Source: Lichina pygmaea
Lineage: Eukaryota; Ascomycota; Lichinomycetes; Lichinales; Lichinaceae
Assembly (NCBI GenBank): GCA_963422465.1
Contig: OY730174.1
Location: 2,444,914-2,508,913, forward strand
Direction of reading: 5' to 3'
DNA length: 64,000 nucleotides
Below the pieces are notes generated by a model. The model saw nothing but the letters and a program-made list of their open reading frames with translations, had not been told where the DNA came from and ran no database searches. Below are positions 48,320 to 61,209 of the stretch, piece by piece. Positions within the stretch are counted from its first letter, which is position 1, and each line of letters starts with the position of its first letter. Both the position numbers and the translations under genes were made by a program.

Positions 48320-50529
48320 AGGATTACGATGACGATGAGTAAGAGTATGAGAAGCATGAATAATATGCTTGGAAGATGATGATGATGACGATGGTGATGG
48401 TGATGATGATGCGGGTGACGCCACGGCACCGTCGAGATGGCCGGCGCTGAGACGAGCGGTCTTCATTCGGGTGCTTGCTCGATCGACATCTCGTTCTAGT
48501 TCGTGCTGACGATCTCCGTCGCCGTCTCCTTCCATGTCTTCGGCCAGAGGAGGGGAGGGAGAGGGAGAGAAGGGGATGGAGGGCGACAGGATTGGCCCCG
48601 TGATGGTGCTGCTTGAGCTGGCCGTGCTCGACGAGCTGTAGCTGCTGCCGTGTGTCGGACCGGTGGGAAAGCCGTGAGCGGCGGGAGAGAGGGGTGAGCG
48701 CGAGTGCGGGTCAGGGCTGGAGAGGGATCCCGCGAGCATGCCGGAGGACAAGGATGACGGCACGAGGCTGCTGCTACGACCAGCACCGGCAGCTACATGG
48801 TTGATGGGATCTTCAAGAGGCGTCGTGTGAGGGCTGGGCGTGGCAGCCGTGACGATGGTCGACACGATGCTGTAATTTGCCGCGGCCTTTTTCGAATCCT
48901 CGGGCGCGATCGTGCGAGGGGGAGGCTTGACGGCAAAGTCTTTCCACCGGCGCCAGCCGTCAAAGTCGATGAGTGCCTGCATGCAGCCCCATTCGAGCAC
49001 CTTGCGCTCGAGCCAGACGTAGTTGACCGGCTGGAAATGTGTCAGCCGAGGGCGAGGCAAACGAATCTGAGCAGAATAGGGAGAGAGAGGGATCACCTTG
49101 GTCAAGAAATCGTTGCATCCCGCCGCCAGCGCCTCGTGTCGATCGCTCTGCAAGGACGACGCCGTGAGAGCGACGATGATGACCGGCGACTTGAACAGCT
49201 GCATGTTCTCCAGCCGATCGTCCTCGCGGCGCGTCGCCGGATCTTCCGCCTCGTCCGGGGCCCGGGGCGGTGGCGTCGGCGCACGCGACGACGCCGACGA
49301 CTCCGACGACGACGAGAAGACGCCGATCGAGTTGATCCGTTCCAGTCGTCGAATCTCCTTGGTCGCGTCGAGGCCGTTCATGACCGGCAGCTGGATGTCC
49401 ATCAACACGAGATGGTACCCACCGGCCCGCCACTTGTTGACCGCCTCGCGGCCGTTCATGGCCGTCTGCCACCGCACCTTCAGACGCTTCATGAAGGCCT
49501 CGAGGAGGCGCAGGTTGATGATGTTGTCCTCGACGATGAGCACGTTGATCGGCGGCACGGCTCCGTCGAGCACGCCTGGCGGAAAGAGCGAGTGATCCCC
49601 GCTCTTGCGGCCCCTCTTGAGCGTCTTTGCCTTTCCCGGCGCCACCCGTTTCATGGCCTTCTGCGTCAGATGCATGCCGTCAAGAGCGGGGGAGCCAAGG
49701 GGAATCGTCGAAGCCGAGGGAGAGATCGCATGAGGCTGCGGCGGTGCTGGCGGCGCGGCTGTTGCTAGGGACCGTTACGCCGCGTCAGCCTCGCACGTAC
49801 GAAGGAAGGTCACCAGAACCAAGGGTGAGCGGTACCGTCGACCTGTATACCCGGACTTCCCGCAAGCAGGATCGGCGACTGTGTATGCGTTCTCGGTACC
49901 CGAGGTCGACCCAGCTGCAGGCCACGGGTCCGGCCCCCGCCTGGGGATGGCAGGTTCGGGATGTGGCCGGGGCCCAGGCTGGTCGAGGGACGCGGATAAT
50001 GATGTCCGGTCTGAGACGTGACCGACCCCGCAGCCGAGGGGAGATGCGGCGAGGCAATCGACCCGACAACGGGCATGGGCGGAAAGTACTCCCCTCCGAC
50101 TCCAGGCCGCGAATCATCCGAGTGGAAATGTACGTGCGACGTCCCCCGCGGAGACGCCCGCGGCGTCCGATGGGGGACGTCGATGATCAGGGCCTCATCG
50201 ACGGCCTGTCCGCCCGGATAGTAGATGTCCAGAAGCCGCGTCAGATGTTCCTCCGGGCCAAGGATTCGCTCGGCGCCAGGGGACACGCGCATCGAGGTCC
50301 GTCTTCCGACGATGCGCAGCGTGAGGTCCGGCGGATCGTAGCTGCGACCCAGCGAGTTGGTGTACTTTCTGAGGATCATGTCGCGCACGTCGTCGACCAG
50401 GTCCCCATCGGTCATGGTGATCAAGGTCGCCGACGCTCCAGGCCGCTTGACCCAGACCTTTCTCAGCGTCATCCTGATCGTGCTACGGCTGGCGTTGCGT
50501 GCTGGCCAATCCGTCGCGAGACCGCTCAA
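48113..50529 (-). CDS. SSK1: SSK1 response regulator of the HOG pathway
   Basis: Two-component response regulator that activates the MAPKKK Ssk2/22 in osmostress signalling. Exons (minus strand): 50529-49836, 49764-49097, 49030-48113 (760 codons). Order: fungal N-terminal block RKVWVKRPGASATLITM, DDVRDMILRKYTNSLGRSYDPPDLTLRIVG; Pro/Ser/Gly-rich linker; receiver domain NVLIVEDNIINLRLLEAFMKRL with the acidic pair, HLVLMDIQLPVMNG with phosphoacceptor Asp about 354, IIVALTASS, and GCNDFLTKPVNYVWLERKVLEWGCMQALIDFDGWRRWK. A Ser/Pro-rich insert (FSSSSESSASSRAP) breaks the receiver, as in other fungal SSK1. The C-terminal tail holds a CAG-coded Gln run (48269-48319) and a Gly run. More 5' exons are possible: the conserved block starts close to MTLRKVW, right after a CAG. 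Confidence 0.93.
48269..48319 (-). repeat. CAG trinucleotide repeat encoding polyglutamine in SSK1
   Basis: Uninterrupted ctg on the + strand, CAG codons on the minus strand, about 16-17 Gln in the SSK1 tail, followed by HRLHAS. A (CCA)n repeat at 48140-48182 encodes the Gly run nearby. Confidence 0.9.
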
Positions 50530-53000
50530 CGTGCTTTGGCGACAGATGGTCGTGCTGCAGGGCGGTGGTCGGCGAGGGTGATATGATCTCCCTTATTCCG
50601 GCCAGGCACAGAGGACTCTCATTGACATGCAACGGACCTCTCATATCCTCCCTCGGTTCGCGACCTGTTCCACGAGGTGCGACGGCGGTCTAGATCGTCT
50701 TGCGGTCAGATGGACAGGGCAGGAGCATGGTCCGACTGGCATCGACACATACGACCGGATACCCGAGGATGTGTGCAGCAATCAGGCTACAAGTCAGAAT
50801 CGTTCCGTCGCGGTACTAAAAAACGCCGGCTCGATGTAGAACTGCTTCGCTGCCGTCCGTTGCCAGAAGCTTGCTTGCTCTTTGAATCCTTGTTATTGTA
50901 CGCTCCCTAATCGTACGAGTACGTTCCACCGGCGCTGCAACGGGTAACATTAGGTAAGCACACCAATCAACGCTTAGCCAGAAGGTTGGCCACGAGAAGA
51001 GGCACAGCCACAGTGACCTAACCACAGCCACATGTGGCGAAACCTGATCACGTGAAATCACAATCACCACATTGAAACCCACATCTTACAGCTCTTCAGT
51101 GTTCTGAGTCTCTTTTAGTAGAGTAGCCACCTGAAATTCACCAGAGATCTTGTAATATTGATATAGTAAGAAGAAGCGACTTTTTGTCATGTGACTTTAT
51201 AGCCATAGTGTCTTCTGCAGCAATCAACAAGCAGTGATAGAATTACACTGTCTAACAAGACTGACTTAGTCTTGGCCTTATTACGGTCTAAGGTATGTGA
51301 TACTATCACTAATCTAGGCAAGTGAGCAGCAAGAAAGCAACAGAGATAGAGGCTTAAGAGAGAAGCAGAGAGATGGTTCAGACAAATAAATAGTGTTTAG
51401 GATTCTCTTCTGGGGATCAGACCCACCAATACAACTTGATTCTCCTGGTGCTTGATCAGCTTCACTGCAGACAGCACCCATCATGAACCCCCACCTCCAC
51501 AAACATAGATGAGAGTATATTGTTAGAAGTCATCATGTATGTTAGAGTGTGCTGTGATCTTGCCTGCCAGTAAGTTGGTAGTAGTAGCAGCAGCAGTGGC
51601 TGTGGTTGTAGAGAGGAGAAACACAAACCCCCATCAGAGAGCTGGCAAGAAAGACTCAAGCCTGATGACTATCAACCGCAGAACAGCCAGAGAGAGACAG
51701 CTATGCAAGAGACCTTAAGACTGTAGCCCAAACCACACTTGAGGAAAATTTGTGGCAATAAGATCCAAGAAGAAAGAAAAGAAGGCAGCACCACTCACTC
51801 ACTCACACCGAACACATGACTAGATCTGAGCAGAGGTGAGGTGAGCTGAATGCAATCCTGAGCTGAAATGTAGAAGGAAAGCCATGTCCAACAGAAGTTT
51901 TCTTTGGAGACAGGTGGAGAGGAGAGAAGAGTGACTGTTGTTCCTAAGAGTTATGGATGTTGGATGGATGATCATGATGTAGAAAGCACAAGAGCTGGAG
52001 GTTACATGGAAGCTGAGATTTGGTAGAGTGGATCAGCATGAGGCACACAGAGAGATGTGATGATGTTGATGATGATATAATGAATGACTGGTGGGATATC
52101 AAGCAAGAGCAGCAGCAACACTGGTCAGAGACATTCATTGAATGTAAAGATACACACACAAGAGAGCATTCCACGCTAGATGCAACTTTCCTTGGGAGAG
52201 AGGAGTTTCTATCCAAGGTCTGTGAGAAAAAATTAGACAAGACAGAAAAAGAAGAACCAGAGATGGGAGATGAATGGAGACAGCGATGGTGTGGTGTGCT
52301 CTTCAGTCATGGAGATGTGAATAAGTAACTTTGGTATTGCAATGACTATGAAACATGAAATGTCGTCAATGAATTGAAGATGAAGGTGGTGGTCATAATT
52401 GTGATGATCATGATGGGGACAGTTGTGGTACCGCGAGAGATGGTGAAGGTGTTGATAACAAGGAAAAGCTGCAGAGCATGGCAGCTACACTAGATCAATT
52501 AGTTGGCCAGGCAGACAGCTCATCATCGATTCTAGATCTCCCACAGGCGCGCTCCACAAACCTTGATGAGGAGGGCGGTGATGGTCGAGACACGAGACAC
52601 CGCTCGAGAACCCTCGTGGCTGTGCCGTTGTGCGACAAAATATGCGTCATGCATGCGGTGAGGGAGACAAAAGAAAGGCCAAAACACCGAGCCGCAAAAG
52701 CAAAGAAGTCGGTGAGTGCGAAAGGTTGGATCTGGTATCAACTCCTGTAAGCGCCCCCTCCCCTTCACCCTCTCCTCTTCGCCCGATGTGGGATGACGAC
52801 GGCTATTAGACAGCCCTAAAGGAAAAGCTGGTGCCGGAACGAATATGCTTTGGTCGACGACGGCGACGACGAACGGAAAACGCCGATCGCGCCGCCCTTT
52901 ATCCGGCGATAAACACCAAAACTCCTTCAGTCGGTTCGTCGAGTAGCCTTGGTACGTTGCCGGTGGATTTTAGGGTGATAGATCCGATCATCATCATGGA
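50530..53000. other. Intergenic; AT-richer island at about 50,930-52,480
   Basis: No recognisable gene. The left part is the SSK1 upstream region. From about 50,930 the DNA becomes clearly more AT-rich, with simple repeats (agcagcagc near 51,585, tgatgatgttgatgatgat near 52,055), unlike the GC-rich neighbours. It could be a decayed mobile element or a RIP-altered repeat. The open frames there (for example 52,020-52,328) are short, hydrophilic and unrecognised. From 52,750 on is the WHI3 3' flank. Confidence 0.5.
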
Positions 53001-55313
<2,313 letters not shown>

Positions 55314-55365
55314 GAGATGCTGGGGGAGAAGCCGCGAAGGCCAAAACGAGCGCGCCGACCCGCCC

Positions 55366-55382
55366 GGGGGGGGGGGGGGGGG
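55366..55382. repeat. Poly-G run (17) just upstream of WHI3
   Basis: On the WHI3 sense strand this is a C run ending about 50 bp before the start codon, so likely in the 5' UTR. Confidence 0.88.
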
Positions 55383-56147
55383 TCTGGATTCGTGGGCGAT
55401 GCGCGCCGCCGAACGGTCCGACGGTTGAGGCAGTAACGAGCGACAAGGGGCGCGACACGTCCCCAAAGATATTCCAATCAAGGTGACCTCGGTTCCTGGT
55501 CGGTGTTTGGGCGTTGGCGCTCGAACGCAACCGGTCCCATCGGACCGCGCCGAGAGGGAGGGCCTCGACCGGACAGGGCTGACGACAACCGAGGCGCGAG
55601 CTGATCAATTTCCGTTTCCGATCTCGGTCCGAAACGAACGACGATCGCTGCGAGATGCGCTCAGCGTATAGAACTGGTCGTGCCGGCGCGGAACGGGCGG
55701 TTTGAGGGGGGCGGCCGGTCAGTCGCCGAAAGATTCGGGACGGTCCTGTCACAGGGCGAGACGTTTCGTCCTATGCGCGGCGACGGCGCAGAAACTCCCA
55801 GATGATTTTCCTCGCCACGCGCGCCTCGACCTGATGGTCGAGGTCGAAGGCAAGAACGGTCAACAGCGAAGCTGATACGTTTGCGATGCAGGGCTCCGTG
55901 GTGGTTCCTCCGAAAGAAAGCGAAGTGGACACTTCAGACCGCAAAGCCCTCTGCTATCGAACGCCGGCAAGGACGGAAGAGATGCTCGTGATCGGAGGAC
56001 GACGGCGGCGTGGATTCCGGCGCGTTTGCGCTGTCGTCGCACGACCCCGCGACTGCCGGCGACAAGCACTTCCAGACGGGGTTCCCTTGTTGTGGGGAGT
56101 CGATGCGCAACCCGATGGGACGCGCGCCAAGGGAAGCGGAAGCCAGG

Positions 56148-56204
56148 TTGTTGCTGTCGCTGTCGCTGTCGCTGTCGCTGTTGCTGTTGCTTTTGCTGTT
56201 GCTT

Positions 56205-56253
<49 letters not shown>

Positions 56254-56262
56254 CGCTGTTGC
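56148..56262. repeat. Hexanucleotide repeat gctgtt/gctgtc
   Basis: About 19 units of ttgctg/tcgctg-type hexamers with two ctttt interruptions. It has the same sequence type as the Gln-coding array in WHI3 but lies outside any recognised coding region. Confidence 0.85.
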
Positions 56263-56734
56263 GAGCCGTCAGCCTGGTTCGAAGAGTTGTCACCGGTCGA
56301 CGCGAGTTTGCGCGCAATGGCGAGAGATCGACGTTCGCGGATTTGACCAGGTGCGCGCTCGCGCGCGGATACGTGGTATGGGGGGGGGAGAAGCCGAAGA
56401 GCGTGCTCGAGGAAGCCGAAGAACGGGATGAGGGATAGACGCGGAGGAGTCTTTTTGGGGGGGAGGAACGGGAGGGTGAGGGGGGCAGGAAAAGAGTACG
56501 AGCGCTAAGTGCGCGGGAGCGGTAGCTCTCTTCGTGCCTCGTCCGTCGTCCCTCGCTTTCGCTTTCGTTTTTCCGGTCGCTGGGGCGCGTTCGCGCTCTC
56601 CACCTCGTCTCGGCTTGCGCTCCCGTGGATATCACGAACACAGCTCGTAGACTCGCAGACTCAGGTCGACTTCGTATCGTGTCGGCGCACGAGCACCCTG
56701 CTTCTTCTTGTTTTCTTCTCTCCTCCTCCCCCCT

Positions 56735-56739
<5 letters not shown>

Positions 56740-56796
<57 letters not shown>

Positions 56797-56824
56797 CCTT
56801 CCGCTCGCGCGCGCGCGCGCGCGC
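56740..56824. repeat. CT tract followed by alternating CG tract
   Basis: About 28 ct dinucleotides (56740-56795), a short ccccttccg spacer, then cgcgcgcgcg (56806-56824). Polypurine/polypyrimidine DNA next to Z-DNA-prone DNA. Upstream of WHI3 by about 1.4 kb. Confidence 0.9.
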
Positions 56825-59800
56825 ACAGCGTTGGAATGAACGAGGATGACGAGTCGTCGTTGATCACCTCACACGTCTCAGTCGGTCGCAAAGCCGCTGG
56901 CTCTTGTTTCCTCACCTGCACCTTTTCCGGTCGAAGCAGCACTCAAATCTTTCTTTTCGCCTTCTTTCCCTTTACTTTTTTCGCTTGCGCCTGAAAGGTC
57001 GAGGGCGGTTTGCGCCAACGTCGTCGACGCCGCGGCCGTTTCCCCAGAACCACTAAGTTACCTCGTAGGTTTTCGGGGTCGAGTCCCGGTCCCGAAGGAG
57101 TCGATCCGCCTTCCCGCTTTGTGTCAGATACTGTAGAAACGGGGAGGCGGTATTGTACGAAGTACTGTGGTCGTCCTACCTTAAGGTCTCTTGTGTGCCG
57201 GCGCCGGAGCCACAAGAGCAGCGGAGAGAGTGCCGCCGACTAGGTCTCCTAGTCCGGGCACGTAACGGCTCGATGGCCGCAAGTAAGCAGTGCGACTGCC
57301 GTGAAGTCAGTCTCCAGAGCCTCAAGATGGCCCAAGGTCGCTTCGGTCTCGGCTCACTTGGTCAGGATGGCAAGCCGAGCGGGGTTGACCCGCTCGTGGC
57401 CGGCTTACCGCACTGCCGCACTCGGGGAATCTTCCGATACTTGCTACCCGCAGCAGCTACCGTTGACGGAGGTCATGGCCGCCTTGTGTTTCTCCCTCTT
57501 CTTCTCTCTCCTGCCTAGATCTTTTCCAGGTGCTAAGGTGATGACGACGTACGCAAGTACGGTCGTACGTACGTATCGCATTGTCCTCCGTCACGGAAAG
57601 GGTTGGACGATCATCGCGCAACAGCAGCGGCAGCAGCGGCAGCATCAAGATGCTCGAGGTAAGCTACAGATATACTCACGGTACGTATGTACGTGTATAC
57701 TGTACCTATACTCCGTACGTACAGTATGTATGTACTGCGCGGTCGTGACCGAATTAGCCCTGCAGCGTAGAACGGTGGATCGGGGAGAATGGCCCTCAAC
57801 CCAAATGGTTCAGTAAGCTCCATGCGCCGAAAATTGCCCGGGACCGGTGCAACATGCGACCTTTGAGGCCAGTAACCGTCTGTGCAGCTTGTCCGTGCTG
57901 CTTGGATGTGCAGATGGCGCCGATGCAGTGCGTAGACGAGGTGCGGCCGGGGAAAGGATGTTCCCTGGCGCGCCGTGGGTGAGTATGAGCACGATCCTGT
58001 CGTCGTCGATTGCTCGAGTCTGTCAAGGGTCCCCTGCGTTGCGGCGACCACTACTGTACGTACCGCAAGTACGAAAGCGGCGGAAACCATTAGTGGTAGT
58101 CTAGCGCCGTCGCCGGACAGGCACGACAGGCAGATGGAATTCTTGACCGATGTCGACAGTACAGAGCCTGTCAGAACGCCATGGATCTGAAGGTGCGCCT
58201 GCAAGAGCTCGGCCTTCTCTCTACGTATGTATGACCATCAGCAGTGCCGACCATTGCAAATCTTGCCGTAACGAATAAAGCCGTACGATATGTGCCGTAC
58301 TTACGTACCACGTACGAGCTCACGTACTGACCACTTACGTACCACGTACGTACGTACTGCGTCACCATTGGAGCGCGTGGAGGTCGAAGACAGCACGCTG
58401 GTGACGACACTGGTCCGCGACTCCTCATCTCCCAGGACAAGGACGACGGCAGCGACGTTCGTTCACACCACGAGGCCTGTTGACCTCGTCAATGCTTGCA
58501 GTACCATGCTGTGACTGATCCGAGACTTGATATTCTGTGGCGCTCTCGTTTCTAAGACGGCCATATGCCAGCAGAGGAGGGTTCAGCACGAGTTCAATGA
58601 CTCTGGGCTTGGTGTCGATGACCACACCAACCATCAAGGAACCGGCATCTGTAGGGCCACAGTATGGGCCGGCCAAAGACAGGACACGCACATGGCCCTG
58701 TCGAGTGCCTTTCTGGGTCACGGTATTGCGTCTCACGGGCCCGAGCTCCCTCGGCCCTTCCTCAGCGTTGGACGAGGGCGTCCCCCCACTCCGAAGGCGG
58801 ATTTCGTTGCGCCAGTTTTCCGCTTGGCTGTGGCTGACTCGCACAACGACGTTTGCGCAGGACATGCTGTAAAAACCCCGGTGTTTCGTCGGCACATGGG
58901 CTGCGGGGCGACAGTGACGCGGTACGGAAGTATGTACGTATGTACGTTACGTACATACGCAGGAAATCTTGCCCGTGCTGGCACGCTGCATGTTGCCCTT
59001 CCTCATCTGAATCGACCCTCGTCAGCCTGGAGCTTTTCTTCCTGCCTTGGAGCGCTCAGATCGCACGACGTGTTCGTGCACAGCAGGGGATCCTTCGCGC
59101 CTCCACGCACCCTTCGACTCGCATTTGGAGCTAGTGGTTGAGCTAGAGAGACTCTACCGAGACGTCAATTCGGCTCGCCGAACACCCTCGCGTGCGGATG
59201 TCCGGGAATGAGTCGCCGCCGGACGATGTCCCGGAGAGCCTATACGGTACTGAGTACAGTAGCTCCGTAAACCTGTCTGCTTGCGCAAAGCCACGATGTA
59301 GCCTCCTCGGTAGTTCGAGACTGGACCCGGCGCCCCGCTGCGTACCAGGATGGCGTGGGCCGATGAAGCGGAGTACCGTAGGCGTCCACGGGGTCCCGTC
59401 ACGCCCGTCAACGGGCCATATCTGAAGCTTTTCATTCGCGAACGTTCGACCGGCCCCCCATTCTTCGCACATCGCCACTCAATTTCCGGTCAACTCGCTC
59501 GTGGGGCTGGTGGAGCCACGCAAGGGTTGGATGTGCGAACTTCTTGCGCACGAGGCCCCACGCCGGCCAAAAAGCAAATCTCGAGTTCAGCCCAACGAAC
59601 CGGGGAGGCATCCAGAGGATACGGTAATTATACCCATACGTACTGTAGGGCTTATGAAAAAGAAAAACTCTGACAATCCTGGTTTCTTGCGTTCTCACGC
59701 GCGCTGTTGACATATCCTGGCACGCCTGGTGAAAGCTGCGTCTAGAGCTGATTCGCTGCACCAACGGACGAGCCGAGACATGATCATGCCCGGTTGATCA

Positions 59801-61209
59801 TGTTTCCTCGAGGGCTGACGAGCAGGTGATCGACATGTTCAGAAGGATCGTATCTAGACAGGACGATATCGCCGTCCATGGGCTTCGCGTGCTCCTTCTA
59901 CCATCTCCATCACTTTGCCGTTTGTCGGACGTCACGCTGGTGGCGGTGACGCTGGCTGTTCGACATCCAGCTTCATCGAGCTGCGCCGGAGCCCCAGACG
60001 ACGTGAACGGGACGGGGCAAGATCCGCCGATTGAAGCCAGACTGGTGTTTTGACTGCCGGACCTCCAATTGGCCTCCATAAGGTCTGGAACATGCGGGTT
60101 GCAGCATGCTCTATGCCAGTGATGCATTGCTTATGCCCCTGTAAATTCTCCGAGTCGTGTCGTGTCATGTCATGTCGTTGGTGTCGTACATACGTACAAA
60201 GCCGTCCTACGGCATGCTATGCCGGCAGTGCATTGGAACATTGCATTGGCTTTGGCTTCCACTTGAGATCCACTCGTACGATATGGTACGTACGTATGCC
60301 TGATCAGCTGAAGCACGATCGGAACAGTGATGACTTACACGGCATCATCTCGAGAACGGGAGCCTTGTTCAAACAAGGATCGGATGATGACCTGAGATAT
60401 CGTCAAATCGCACAAGTCGAAGCCAGCTTACAGCAGGAAAGCAGACGTAAAAATATCCCCCTCTCTCCTCTACAGAGAAGGCTTTCGACCAGTGCCCGGT
60501 TATCAGACCGTCGACCAAAGATATATGTTCCTTTTTCCGATAGCTTGAAACTGGAAGCGATCTTCCCCATCCCCTAATTGCCTTCAGGTGAACATGGAAG
60601 GAGACCATCATACAATTTGAGTGCCCAAGTTACCAGATCAGACCGCTGCTGTGTCCTTCAAATCCTTGAACATCAGGCCTTCGGCAAGACATCCCATTGA
60701 TAAGCCTTTGAGGGGCCCGACGCTCTGTAGTCGACGACTAGAAGACGGACAGTCACGGTGATGATGCTATTGTTCTTACAGAAACTTGACAGCGCGAGAG
60801 AGAAAGAGAGCGAGAGATCTCTAAACTAGACTGCTTCCAACCCACCCACTCCCTCCCTCTCACACGTACGTACGAGTATGTACTGCGCCTAGCTTCCCCT
60901 GTAGCTCTTACTGTGACGATGATGGAATCTATGGAAGTCTTTTTTTGGGGTTGGAAAGGGGAGGAAAAAGGACAGGGGGGGGGGGTTGATCATCCTTTTT
61001 TTGATATGCTCTGCTCTGATGTGCTCCTTCCAGTCTATTCCTCCCAATCTAGCTTTCCCAAGTCTCTATGATGATGATGGTGACCACTCTCGAACCCATA
61101 CGATACGATATTACGCGGTGAACCAGGGAAATGTAAAATGACCTCCTTTGTTAGGTGACTGAAGGCCGACGATATAAAAACGCTCGTCTTTGAACATCCC
61201 AAGGAATGC

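Larger units (their letters stand above)
55314..61209. other. 5.9-kb stretch without a confident gene
   Basis: The left part is the WHI3 upstream region. Features seen: a G run (55366-55382), a hexanucleotide repeat gctgtt/gctgtc (56148-56262), a CT tract (56740-56795) followed by a CG alternating tract (56806-56824), GTAC/CGTA-rich words (57545-57575, 57670-57740, 58290-58360, 58920-58960), and a G run of 11 near 60975. The minus frame over the hexanucleotide repeat (55934-56641) encodes Ser-Asn and Ser-Asp repeats and looks like a repeat artefact. The right end is the dynein light intermediate chain 3' flank. No conserved protein block was found. Confidence 0.5.

Noticed and set aside
55934-56641. 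Minus-strand frame with Ser-Asn and Ser-Asp repeats
   Set aside because: Created by a hexanucleotide repeat; flanks show no family and no splice logic.
57061-57110. Possible tRNA B-box (ggggtcgagtcccggtcc)
   Set aside because: No matching acceptor or anticodon stems could be formed around it.
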